Assembly (NCBI RefSeq): GCF_004000865.1
Contig: NZ_BIMB01000055.1
Coordinates: 1-46,934, forward strand
DNA from: Paenibacillus elgii NBRC 100335
Lineage (GTDB): Bacteria; Bacillota; Bacilli; Paenibacillales; NBRC-103111
Direction: 5' to 3'
DNA length: 46,934 bases
The notes beneath the pieces are model-generated. The model was not told the origin of the DNA. It saw only the letters and a program-made list of their open reading frames with translations, and did no database searches. This document shows, in pieces, positions 32,443 to 39,832 of this stretch; the stretch's first letter is position 1; every line of letters starts with the position of its first letter. The translations under genes were made by a program, and so were the position numbers.

Positions 32443-33321
32443 CTACCGGCGCCCTCTATGAAGCTTCGGGCTGATCCACACGGCGGATTTTCCGGTTTTG
32501 GAAAAGGGTTCCTGCTTTGGAGCCATTGTTTGCTTTGAAACGAACAGGCGGGAAGGGGCGGTTTTGCGGGTCCGCGATTTGCCGCTCTGGCTGGCGGTCA
32601 TGGTTGTGGCGACGGATCGTTGTGCGGACTTCGACCGGTTTTGCGATCTTGCAGGCTGAGCCGAATCGTCCGGCGCAGAACCGGTCGCAGGATCGACGGA
32701 TACCGGTGCGTTCGATAGCGGCGAGAACGATAGCGTCCGGGTGGCTTGATCATAAGCAAGCAGGTACGGCTGTCTGTTGCCCAGACGAAGCTTGGCCGCA
32801 GCGCCTGCCGACAATACGAATTGTTCGCTAAGCTCGTTTGGAGGCACCGAGAGACGGAGCTTGACGGAAGCATTCCCGTGTCGGGCATGCAAAGTCCGGC
32901 CCCTTCGCGCGTCGGCCATTCCGAGCTTGCTCAGTAACGAATACCCGATTCTGGCTCTCGGTTCCATTCGGCCCTTCTCGGTAAGCACGATGACCTTCTC
33001 CTTGTTCATGGTAATTTTGGTCAGAGTCACGGTCTGTTCGAGCTCGTTATATTCCAGCAGGCAGCGGGCCCCTCCCCGCAGATTGACGGCTTGGGCCGTG
33101 GCTGGTCCCATTTCGATGTAATGGAACAGGCATTCGTCGTCGTATCCCCGCGAGATGCGGATTTGTTTGCCCGGACTGCCCTCTTTTTTCAAAACGACCG
33201 CCGTTCCGTCCCGAAGCGTATACATCTCTTGTTCGTAGCCGCTAATACAATTCGCGACTACCGTCATCGTATCCTCGTCGTGCTCCGGGTTCACTATGAC
33301 ATCGAATAGTCCTCTAGCCAC
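32443..33321 (-). CDS. Protein of unknown function with duplicated beta-rich unit and basic Ser/Arg/Lys tail
   Basis: The protein is not recognised as a whole. The 292-aa product seems to hold two related beta-rich units (about residues 1-100 and 105-200). Each has a strand-turn pattern ending in a tyrosine-containing hairpin (CLLEYNELEQTVTLTK in the first, LLAYDQATRTLSFSP in the second). The second unit (IGYSLLSKLGMADARRGRTL and EQFVLSAGAAAKLRLG) vaguely recalls the N-terminal part of YheC/YheD proteins, without any ATP-grasp domain. The last 80 residues are low-complexity and strongly basic. GTG 33319-33321 is taken as start because GGGAGAGG lies 6 nt upstream; the open frame extends to 33546 without a better site. 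It is divergent from a HAD phosphatase gene. Confidence 0.6.
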   Translation of the reverse strand: MARGLFDVIVNPEHDEDTMTVVANCISGYEQEMYTLRDGTAVVLKKEGSPGKQIRISRGYDDECLFHYIEMGPATAQAVNLRGGARCLLEYNELEQTVTLTKITMNKEKVIVLTEKGRMEPRARIGYSLLSKLGMADARRGRTLHARHGNASVKLRLSVPPNELSEQFVLSAGAAAKLRLGNRQPYLLAYDQATRTLSFSPLSNAPVSVDPATGSAPDDSAQPARSQNRSKSAQRSVATTMTASQSGKSRTRKTAPSRLFVSKQTMAPKQEPFSKTGKSAVWISPKLHRGRR

Positions 33322-33522
33322 TTCGATCCTCTCCCGTATTCCGATGTAAGTTTCTGACGTCCTGCTTGCATTTATATATGGTATGTCACCCGTCGTCCCA
33401 TGGTACGTACAGGTGTCCCTGAGGCAGTTATAACGAAAAAAAGGCTGCGGTCCCGGAAACACGGTATAATGGAGCTGGAACAGAGAGCAGCCTGGCTGCT
33501 GTGCGAGAGGAGAAAGAGGCTT

Positions 33523-34182
33523 ATGGGGATGACCCGGTATACGCATTTGTTGTTCGACCTGGACGGGACATTAACCGATCCGAAGGAAGGGATTACCCGG
33601 TCGGTTCAATATGCTTTGGGGCGTATGGGAATCGAAGAACCGGATTTGGACAAGCTGACGCCGTTTATCGGTCCGCCGCTGCAGGTGTCACTGCGCGAGC
33701 GGTATGGCTTTACCCCGGAGCAGGCGTGGGAGGCCATTGGCTGGTACAGGGAGTATTTCACGGAACGGGGCATGTTTCAAAACGAAGTGTACCCCGGCAT
33801 CCCGCAGCTGTTGGCGGAGCTCGGGGCAGAGGGCCGCAAGCTGATCATCGCGACATCGAAGCCGATCGTGTTTGCAAAGCAAATTTTGGCGCATTTCGGG
33901 CTGGAGCGGCATTTCGCCCATCTGGCGGGCAGCGAGCTTGACGGGACGCGTTCGGACAAAGCCGACGTGATCGCCTATGCGCTGAAGCTGGCGGGCTTTC
34001 CGCCCGTCTCCGCCTGCTTAATGATCGGCGACCGGAAGCACGATATCGAGGGAGCGAGGGCTCACGGAATGGATTGCGCAGCCGTTGCTTACGGCTACGG
34101 CACTGCCGAGGAGCTCAGGCTGGCGCAGCCCGCATATACCGCCGCAACCGTGCATTCGCTTGCGGAGCTGCTGCGGGGATGA
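33523..34182 (+). CDS. HAD superfamily hydrolase, phosphoglycolate phosphatase-like
   Basis: This 219-aa HAD-IA phosphatase has motif I HLLFDLDGTLTDPKEGITRS, motif II LIIATSKP, the motif III lysine in RSDKADVI, and motif IV CLMIGDRKHDIEGARAHGMD. A helical cap lies between motifs I and II (FIGPPLQVSLRERYGFTPEQ). This pattern is found in Gph, PpaX and 5'-nucleotidase relatives. The frame opens at 33400, but AGGAGAAAGAGG before ATG 33523 fixes the start directly ahead of motif I. Its last codon overlaps the start of the DUF429 gene by 4 bp (ATGA), so both are co-translated. The physiological substrate is unknown. Confidence 0.88.
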   Translation: MGMTRYTHLLFDLDGTLTDPKEGITRSVQYALGRMGIEEPDLDKLTPFIGPPLQVSLRERYGFTPEQAWEAIGWYREYFTERGMFQNEVYPGIPQLLAELGAEGRKLIIATSKPIVFAKQILAHFGLERHFAHLAGSELDGTRSDKADVIAYALKLAGFPPVSACLMIGDRKHDIEGARAHGMDCAAVAYGYGTAEELRLAQPAYTAATVHSLAELLRG

Positions 34183-34934
34183 GCCGCGGGGGCTACGTGG
34201 GGATCGACGGCTGTCCGGGCGGCTGGCTTGCGGTGGCGCTGTCGGAGGACGGACAGAGCTGGGCGGCGGATGTATATGAAGACATCAAACGTCTGTGGGA
34301 AGCCCACCAGGAGGCGAAGCTGCTGCTGATCGACATGCCGATTGGCTTGGCCGACGGCCGGGAGCCGCGGGCCTGCGATGCGCTCGCGCGGGAGCTGCTG
34401 AAGCCGGGGCGGACTTCCTCGATCTTCGCCGCGCCGGTACGCGAGGTGCTGGGAGCGTCTAGCTATGCCGAGGCGAATGCCCTGCAGCGGGAGCTCAGCG
34501 GCCGCGGCTTGTCGCGCCAATCCTGGGGGCTCGTGCCGAAAATTCGCCGGCTCGACGAGCTGCTTCAGCAGGATCCGGAGGCGAGCGGGGGCTTCCGCGA
34601 GTCGCATCCGGAGCTGTGCTTTGCGCAGCTTTTCGGCGGGCCGATGCATCACGGCAAGAAGACGCCAAAAGGCTTCGCCGAGCGGCTCGCGCACTTGCGG
34701 CGGGTCTGCGCGCACGCCGATGCTATCGTCGCCGAGCTGCTGGCGCGCTATCCGCGCAAGGCGCTGGCCCGCGACGATATGCTCGACGCGCTGGCGCTCG
34801 CGGTTACTGGCTGGCTCAGCGGCGGCGAATTGCGCCAGGTGCCTGCCGAAGGCGATGCGGACCGGACGGGGCTGCGGCGTACGATTTCATTTTACAAGCC
34901 GGAGGGACGCATGCTTGCTGCCGGGTCGCCATAA
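34179..34934 (+). CDS. DUF429 domain protein (predicted RNase H-fold nuclease)
   Basis: This 251-aa protein belongs to the DUF429 family, predicted to have an RNase H-like nuclease fold. The usual opening YVGIDGCPGGWLAVALSEDG is present with its first acidic residue, followed by LLIDMPIGLADG with a second one. The HPELCFAQLFGG segment and RDDMLDALALAVTGWLSGG near the end carry the last conserved acidic pair. It overlaps the upstream HAD phosphatase gene by 4 bp, implying a two-gene operon, and a strong terminator follows 65 bp later. The functional role of the family is not established. Confidence 0.87.
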   Translation: MSRGGYVGIDGCPGGWLAVALSEDGQSWAADVYEDIKRLWEAHQEAKLLLIDMPIGLADGREPRACDALARELLKPGRTSSIFAAPVREVLGASSYAEANALQRELSGRGLSRQSWGLVPKIRRLDELLQQDPEASGGFRESHPELCFAQLFGGPMHHGKKTPKGFAERLAHLRRVCAHADAIVAELLARYPRKALARDDMLDALALAVTGWLSGGELRQVPAEGDADRTGLRRTISFYKPEGRMLAAGSP

Positions 34935-34998
34935 TGTCTGGCAGCATCGGGCTTCATAACTGCTCGATTTGCTTATTCAATAGGCGAAGATTTCAAAG

Positions 34999-35036
34999 GC
35001 CGGGATTCCTTGTTACATAGGGGTCCCGGCTTTTTT
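34999..35036 (+). terminator. Intrinsic terminator of the HAD/DUF429 operon
   Basis: The perfect stem GCCGGGA / TCCCGGC carries an 18-nt loop and is followed by six T. It sits between the DUF429 gene and the flavodoxin promoter. Confidence 0.85.
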
Positions 35037-35076
35037 GTTTTTGCCGGAATTAACGGAGCGGGCCTGCAAAATATAA

Positions 35077-35106
35077 TTGACAATGATAATCATTATCACT
35101 TAATAT
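35077..35106 (+). promoter_or_regulatory. Flavodoxin promoter with a perfect Fur box
   Basis: A consensus TTGACA -35 (35077-35082), an 18-bp spacer and TAATAT -10 (35101-35106) are present. The spacer holds TGATAATCATTATCA (35084-35098), a perfect 7-1-7 inverted repeat matching the Bacillus Fur box core. Iron-loaded Fur bound here would block RNA polymerase, so the gene should be induced by iron starvation. Confidence 0.85.
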
Positions 35107-35154
35107 GGTTGGGGAAGTATTATGGAACATTACGGAAAACGGAGGAGCTTGGAT

Positions 35155-35595
35155 ATGAAGCTGATTATTGTGTTTGCCAGCATGACGGGCAATACGGAGG
35201 AGATGGCCGACGAGGTCGCAGAGGGGGTCCGCGAAGCGGGAATCGAGCCGGTCGTCAAAAATGTGATGGATACAAGCGGTCACGAGCTGGGAGAGTATGA
35301 CGGCATTATTCTTGGAGCCTACACTTGGGGCGACGGCGAGCTGCCCGACGAATTTCTGGATTTCTATGAAGAGATGGACGGTCTGGAGCTGGGCGGGAAA
35401 AAGGCGGCGGTCTTCGGTTCGGCCGATTCCTCGTACGCGCAGTTCGGCAAGGCGGTCGACCTCCTCAAGGAGAAGCTGGAGGAGCTTGGAGCGGACGTTG
35501 TCGCAGAAGGGGTGAAGGTGGAGTTAAATCCGTCGGATTCGGATAAAGCCGCCTGCCGGGCGCTCGGCAAACAGGTGGCGGACGCTTTGGCCTGA
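35155..35595 (+). CDS. Flavodoxin, short-chain, iron-starvation type
   Basis: This 146-aa FMN electron carrier has the phosphate-binding loop IVFASMTGNTEEMADEVAEG, the YDGIILGAYTWGDGELPDEF isoalloxazine loop and AAVFGSADSSYAQFGKAVDL. The length is that of short-chain flavodoxins such as Bacillus YkuN and YkuP. A promoter with a perfect Fur box lies directly upstream, which fits the known replacement of ferredoxin by flavodoxin under iron limitation. The frame opens at 35122, but GGAGG 9 nt before ATG 35155 marks the start. It stands alone between two terminators, without a partner reductase gene. Confidence 0.93.
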   Translation: MKLIIVFASMTGNTEEMADEVAEGVREAGIEPVVKNVMDTSGHELGEYDGIILGAYTWGDGELPDEFLDFYEEMDGLELGGKKAAVFGSADSSYAQFGKAVDLLKEKLEELGADVVAEGVKVELNPSDSDKAACRALGKQVADALA

Positions 35596-35607
35596 TACGG
35601 CTGCTTC

Positions 35608-35644
35608 GCGCCGGCTCACCTTATCGCAGCGCTGCAGCCGGCGC
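35608..35644 (+). terminator. Hairpin after flavodoxin, probable weak terminator
   Basis: The perfect 9-bp arms GCGCCGGCT (35608-35616) and AGCCGGCGC (35636-35644) lie 13 bp after the flavodoxin stop codon. Only a short TT tract follows, so termination would be weak or factor-dependent. Confidence 0.45.
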
Positions 35645-35668
35645 TTCTGATCCTAGTATGGCATTCGC

Positions 35669-35697
35669 TTGGAGCTCCGAAGGGAGCGTGATAAAAT
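35669..35697 (+). promoter_or_regulatory. Candidate promoter of the second HAD phosphatase gene
   Basis: TTGGAG (35669-35674) and TAAAAT (35692-35697) are separated by 17 bp, about 70 bp ahead of the ATG at 35768. Confidence 0.5.
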
Positions 35698-35767
35698 CGG
35701 TTCAGACGAACTTTGTCGAAGATAGATTTTACGCTATGCCAGATCAGAAGAGGAGAGGGAACGCGAT

Positions 35768-36439
35768 ATGTTTACGGCCTTTATATTCGATATGGACGGT
35801 GTCATCATTGACAGCGAGCCGCTTCACTTCAAGGTGGATATGGAGGTGATGGAAGGGCTTGGCGTCTCGATTACGAAGGAGGAGCTGGAAGCGTATGTCG
35901 GGATGACCAATCCCGAGATGTGGACCCGAATCCGGCTCAAGTACGGCTTGGCGCCATCCGCCCGGGACATTATCGAGTTGCAGCTGAAGCGGAAGCTGGC
36001 GTACTTGGAGGCTTCGGACGACCAGCCGATCGAGGGGATCAGGGAGCTGTTCCATTCGCTGCATGGCAGCAAGCGGATCGGTCTGGCTTCCTCCTCGCCA
36101 CGGGTGTTCATTGAGGCGGTGCTGAATAAATTCGGTCTGCTTTCGTATTTCGATTACGTGATAAGCGGCGAAGAGGTGGACCATGGGAAACCGGCACCGG
36201 ATATTTATTTGAAAGCCGCTGAAATGCTCGGAGCTTCGCCCGAGGAATGCGTCGTCCTGGAAGATTCCCGCCATGGCGTGGCCGCAGCCAAAGCCGCCGG
36301 CATGACGTGCGTCGGGTTTCAAAATGCGAATTCCGGGGACCAGGATTTGTCGCAAGCCGACTGGATTGTCGGCTCGATCGGCCAGATCCGGCTTGAAGAG
36401 CTCGAGAGGCTGATCCCATCGGCCGAAGCGGGAGCTTAA
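35768..36439 (+). CDS. HAD-IA family phosphatase (beta-phosphoglucomutase/YhcW-like)
   Basis: This 223-aa HAD-IA hydrolase has motif I AFIFDMDGVIIDSEPLHFKV, motif II IGLASSSPRVFIEAVLN, the motif III lysine in HGKPAPDIYLKAAEMLG and motif IV VVLEDSRHGVAAAKAAGMTC. The small alpha-helical cap (LEAYVGMTNPEMWTRIRLKY) resembles beta-phosphoglucomutase and YhcW-type phosphatases. The DMDGV form of motif I with SEP is usual for that branch. AGGAGAGGG lies upstream of the ATG. It appears to be a single-gene unit with its own promoter. The substrate, probably a sugar phosphate or nucleotide, is not determined by the sequence. Confidence 0.87.
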   Translation: MFTAFIFDMDGVIIDSEPLHFKVDMEVMEGLGVSITKEELEAYVGMTNPEMWTRIRLKYGLAPSARDIIELQLKRKLAYLEASDDQPIEGIRELFHSLHGSKRIGLASSSPRVFIEAVLNKFGLLSYFDYVISGEEVDHGKPAPDIYLKAAEMLGASPEECVVLEDSRHGVAAAKAAGMTCVGFQNANSGDQDLSQADWIVGSIGQIRLEELERLIPSAEAGA

Positions 36440-36597
36440 GCCGCTGCGTAGTCGGTCTAACACAGAGAAGCGCACCTTTTGCGGACACGAGTGTAATTTG
36501 TTTGTAGCCCAGCAGCGGGTGCGCTTCCGTTTTCCTCTCCTTCCCCTCGAAAAAATCCCACCAGTCCCCTTTGTTCCGCCGTTTGTCTTCAAACCTG
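36440..36597. repeat. Non-coding stretch with a 10-bp inverted repeat
   Basis: No gene is seen between the HAD phosphatase and the structured segment before the acyl-CoA ligase. It contains GAAGCGCACC (36467-36476) and its exact complement GGTGCGCTTC (36518-36527), with a 41-nt loop that itself holds GGACACGAGTGT. A T-containing tail (CGTTTTCC) follows. It could be a terminator for the HAD gene or a copy of a small intergenic palindromic repeat. Confidence 0.45.
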
Positions 36598-36657
36598 AAA
36601 CTCATCTATGTCATAGACGCCTCAAGCAGCGCATAAATTACCAAGTACAGGGGAGAT

Positions 36658-36744
36658 GGAAACGCTTCGGACAACCTGCCGCCGTTTGCCTCAAACTAAG
36701 GCGGACGGTCCTGCGGTTCGACCGCCAGGCGGTTAATCGTTTCC
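36658..36744 (+). ncRNA. Candidate structured leader RNA (three-stem junction) before the acyl-CoA ligase gene
   Basis: Three nested stems can be drawn by eye. P1 is GGAAACG (36658-36664) with CGTTTCC (36738-36744). P2 is CCGCCGTTTG (36679-36688) with CAAAC-TAA-GGCGG (36692-36704). P3 is CCTGCGGT (36710-36717) with ACCGC-C-AGG (36721-36729). The arrangement is that of a three-way junction, about 90 nt upstream of the ligase start codon. It does not match a riboswitch class known to me, and no clear promoter or expression platform was found. Confidence 0.35.
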
Positions 36745-36835
36745 CCCATCGGCCGCCGCCGAGGCGTCATGCGTAACCGGTGAAACCGTCGGCGTCGGTC
36801 TCCAGACCAGGCAACCTTGCATGGAGGTGGTATTC

Positions 36836-38527
36836 ATGCCCGACAAGCCTTGGCTGCGTCACTATCCTGCCGAGGTGCCGCTGACGTTCGACTACCCGCG
36901 ACATTCGCTGGCTTGTTTTTTGACGGAATCCGCCCGTACGTATCCGCAGCGCGCCGCCTTGGATTTTATGGGCAAAACGATGACTTACCGCACGCTTTTG
37001 GAGCAAGCCAACCGATTTGCGGACGCGCTCGTCCGGCACGGCGTGCGCCAAGGCGACCGGGTGGCGCTCATGCTGCCGAACTGCCCGCAAACGGTCATTG
37101 CGTATTTCGGCACGCTGCTGATGGGCGGTATCGTCGTGATGACCAATCCGATGTACACCCCGCGCGAGCTGGAGTATCAGCTCAAGGATGCGGGGGCCCG
37201 GACGATCGTCACGCTGGATCTGCTGTACCGGCGCGTATCCGAAATTGCCGAGTCCGCCGAGCTGAGACATGTTATCGTCACGTCGATGAAGGACTACATG
37301 CCTGTCCCGCAAAAGTGGCTCTACCCGTTGTTCACGAAGAAGCAGGGACTGGATCGGAGAGTCGTTTACGGCAACGGCGTCTACCCGTTCCGGCAATTTC
37401 TGGAGCGGGGTTCCCCGGAGCTTCGGCAAGTGGAAGTGGACGCGGAGCGCGATCTGGCCTTGATCCAATATACGGGAGGCACCACCGGGCGGGCCAAAGG
37501 GGTGATGCTCACGCATTACAACCTGGTCGCCAATACGATTCAAGGCCGGCTGTGGTCCTACCGTTTGAAGTCCGGACAGGAAACGTACTTGTCGGCGCTG
37601 CCCTTTTTTCATGTGTTCGGGCTTACGGTGCTGCTGAATCAGTCCGTTTATTTGGGCGGAATGCTGGCGCTCCTGCCGCGATTCGAGACCGGCCTGCTGC
37701 TTGAGACCATCCGCCGGACGAAGCCGACCGTGTTCCCCGGCGCGCCGACGATGTATATTGCGCTTCTTCAGCAAGCCCGCAAGCCGCGGTTCAACCTGTC
37801 TTCGCTGAAGCTGTGCATCAGCGGGGCCGCTCCGCTGCCGCTTGAGGTGCAGGAGCAGTTCGAGGCCATCTCGGGAGGCCGCCTCGTCGAGGGCTACGGC
37901 TTGACGGAGGCGTCACCCATTACACATGGAAACAACATCTGGGAGCGGCGGAAAATCGGCTCCATCGGTATTCCGTTCCCCGATACGGACGCTCGGATTG
38001 TCGACCCGCAGACGCTGGAGGAGCTGCCGGTCGGAGAAGTCGGCGAGCTTGCCGTCCGCGGGCCGCAAGTGATGAAGGGCTATTGGAACCGGCCGGAGGA
38101 GACCGCAGCCGTGCTGAAGGACGGATGGCTGTACACCGGCGATATGGGAAGAATGGATGAGGACGGCTTTTTTTACATTTTGGACCGCAAAAAGGACTTG
38201 ATCATCGCAGGAGGCTTCAATATTTATCCGCGCGAGATCGAGGAGGTGCTGTACGAGCATCCGGATGTGGCGGAGGCCGTGGTGGCCGGCGTGCTTGACC
38301 CGTACCGGGGGGAGACGGTGAAGGCGTATTTGGTCATGAAGCAGGGCAGCGAGGCGGGAGCCGAGGAGCTTAACCGGTGGTGCCGGGAGCGACTGGCCGC
38401 TTACAAGGTGCCCCATATTTACGAATTTCGCGACCATCTGCCCAAAACGATGGTTGGCAAAGTGCTGCGCAGAAAGCTGCTGGAAGAAGAGGCGGAACGG
38501 ACGGAAGGCGAGACGCCCGGCGATTGA
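36836..38527 (+). CDS. Long-chain-fatty-acid--CoA ligase
   Basis: This 563-aa AMP-forming acyl-CoA synthetase (FadD/LcfA type) activates fatty acids with ATP and CoA for beta-oxidation or lipid synthesis. Motifs in order are the P-loop-like LIQYTGGTTGRAKGVMLTHY, FFHVFGLTVLLNQSVYLGG, the A5 motif VEGYGLTEASPITHGN, A7/A8 YTGDMGRMDEDGFFYILDRK followed by KDLIIAGGFNIYPREIEEVL, and the C-terminal lysine motif LPKTMVGKVLRRKL. The length is usual. GGAGG upstream supports ATG 36836, although the frame also has an ATG at 36821 that overlaps the Shine-Dalgarno sequence. It appears to stand alone, behind a possible structured leader and before a strong terminator. Confidence 0.92.
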   Translation: MPDKPWLRHYPAEVPLTFDYPRHSLACFLTESARTYPQRAALDFMGKTMTYRTLLEQANRFADALVRHGVRQGDRVALMLPNCPQTVIAYFGTLLMGGIVVMTNPMYTPRELEYQLKDAGARTIVTLDLLYRRVSEIAESAELRHVIVTSMKDYMPVPQKWLYPLFTKKQGLDRRVVYGNGVYPFRQFLERGSPELRQVEVDAERDLALIQYTGGTTGRAKGVMLTHYNLVANTIQGRLWSYRLKSGQETYLSALPFFHVFGLTVLLNQSVYLGGMLALLPRFETGLLLETIRRTKPTVFPGAPTMYIALLQQARKPRFNLSSLKLCISGAAPLPLEVQEQFEAISGGRLVEGYGLTEASPITHGNNIWERRKIGSIGIPFPDTDARIVDPQTLEELPVGEVGELAVRGPQVMKGYWNRPEETAAVLKDGWLYTGDMGRMDEDGFFYILDRKKDLIIAGGFNIYPREIEEVLYEHPDVAEAVVAGVLDPYRGETVKAYLVMKQGSEAGAEELNRWCRERLAAYKVPHIYEFRDHLPKTMVGKVLRRKLLEEEAERTEGETPGD

Positions 38528-38590
38528 GGGCAGGTGCAGCCGTTTGGCTGAAGCGGGCGGAGACCGGCCGGGTTCGCCGGGCTCTTGAAC

Positions 38591-38647
38591 AAGCAAAGTG
38601 CTTCTGCAGGCGGCGATATACGCTGTGTCAGAAGCACTTTGCTTTTG
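38591..38647. terminator. Strong hairpin terminator between acyl-CoA ligase and arginase genes
   Basis: The perfect 16-bp arms AAGCAAAGTGCTTCTG (38591-38606) and CAGAAGCACTTTGCTT (38629-38644) are followed on the plus strand by a short T-run. The two genes converge here, so it probably serves both. Confidence 0.82.
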
Positions 38648-38695
38648 CAGGGATGCCGTCCGGACGCATCCGGCAGGTCGGGGTACGGCAGCCGA

Positions 38696-39607
38696 TCACA
38701 AAATTTGCTCCCCCAGCAGGGAGCCGATCAATTCGACGGCGAGCTGTGCCGTCTTCTGCCCCGTATCGAGCGACGGATTCACCTCGACCAGCTCGGCGGA
38801 CGTCACGATTCCCGATTCGTACAGCAGCTCAAGAGCCAGGTGCGCTTCCCGGTAGCTGAGCCCGCCTTTCACCGGCGTTCCCGTGCCGGGCGCTTCGACC
38901 GGATCGAGACTGTCGATATCGAAGCTCAGATGTACGCCGTCCGTGCCTTCGCCGGCCACCTGAACGGCTTCTTCCATCACGCTGCTCATTCCGCGCCGGT
39001 CGATATCGTGCATCGTGAAGCAGGTAATGCCCTGCGCTTTGATGCAGGCTTTCTCGCCCGGATCGAGATCCCTTACCCCAAGAAGGACCGTATGCTCCGG
39101 CCTGATCTTCGGGCTAAAGCCCCCGATTCGGGTCAGCCGTTCGTCGCTTTGCCCGAGACTTGCGGCGAGCGACATGCCGTGGATGTTGCCCGAAGGCGTC
39201 GTATCGGGCGTGTTCAGATCGGAATGGGCATCGATCCAGATCACGCCGAGCCGGCTATAGTGCGAGGCCAGCCCTGCCAGCGTACCGATCGCGATGCTGT
39301 GATCGCCCCCAAGAACGAGCGGGAAGCTTCCCTGCTGCACGATACGGGAAACGCTAGCGGCCAGCGCTTCGTTCACGGCGAGCACATCGTGCAAATGCTT
39401 CAGGGCGGTAAGAGGAAGCGCATCCGGATCGAGCTGTGGCTCGGGCCAAGTCAACAGTCCGGCATCATTCCATTGGATGCCGAGCCGGCGTAATTTTTCC
39501 GGCAGACCGGCTTGCATAATAGCCTCCGGTCCGCCGCAGGCTCCCCGGCGTCCGGCCCCCAAGTCGAAAGGAACGCCGAGGAGGGTGATTGAGTGTGTGC
39601 GGGTCAT
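38696..39607 (-). CDS. rocF: Arginase
   Basis: This 303-aa binuclear-manganese arginase hydrolyses L-arginine to ornithine and urea. All metal-ligand motifs are present: FPLVLGGDHSIAIGTLAGL (His), VIWIDAHSDLNTPDTTPSGN (Asp, His, Asp) and HLSFDIDSLDPVEAPGTGTP (two Asp). The N-terminal ITLLGVPFDLGAGRRGACGG is the usual beginning and the length equals Bacillus RocF. AAGGAGC precedes the ATG. The gene stands alone here, without the rocDE partners, so arginine import and ornithine use must be encoded elsewhere. Agmatinase is the main alternative, but the NIHGMSLA segment is arginase-like. Confidence 0.93.
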   Translation of the reverse strand: MTRTHSITLLGVPFDLGAGRRGACGGPEAIMQAGLPEKLRRLGIQWNDAGLLTWPEPQLDPDALPLTALKHLHDVLAVNEALAASVSRIVQQGSFPLVLGGDHSIAIGTLAGLASHYSRLGVIWIDAHSDLNTPDTTPSGNIHGMSLAASLGQSDERLTRIGGFSPKIRPEHTVLLGVRDLDPGEKACIKAQGITCFTMHDIDRRGMSSVMEEAVQVAGEGTDGVHLSFDIDSLDPVEAPGTGTPVKGGLSYREAHLALELLYESGIVTSAELVEVNPSLDTGQKTAQLAVELIGSLLGEQIL

Positions 39608-39751
39608 GAAGTCCAGCTCCTTCTTTTGTGCTTAGGTTAAGGCTCTACGCATCATGCTGCGGCAGCGATTCAAAATGGAAGAAAGCATCCTGCTATAAAA
39701 TATTCCATGCGAAGCTCGGCTGTTCATAGAAAGCATCTTGAAGGAACGCCG

Positions 39752-39804
39752 AAAAGGGCCGGCCCAAGATCAGTCTTTATCAAAAGACTGGAGGGCGGCC
39801 CTTT
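39752..39804 (-). terminator. Intrinsic terminator of the serine hydrolase gene
   Basis: Read on the minus strand, AAAGGGCCGCCC pairs with GGGCCGGCCCTTT with one mismatch. The inner hairpin AGTCTTTT/AAAGACT caps the stem, and TTTTCG follows. It lies 28 bp beyond the stop codon. Confidence 0.78.
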
Positions 39805-39832
39805 CCTATTCGTTTCGATTATCCGGCAGCGA

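Noticed and set aside
36498..36776. A 92-codon frame in the gap before the acyl-CoA ligase
   Set aside because: No ribosome binding site, no recognisable protein character, and it overlaps the palindromic and structured segments.
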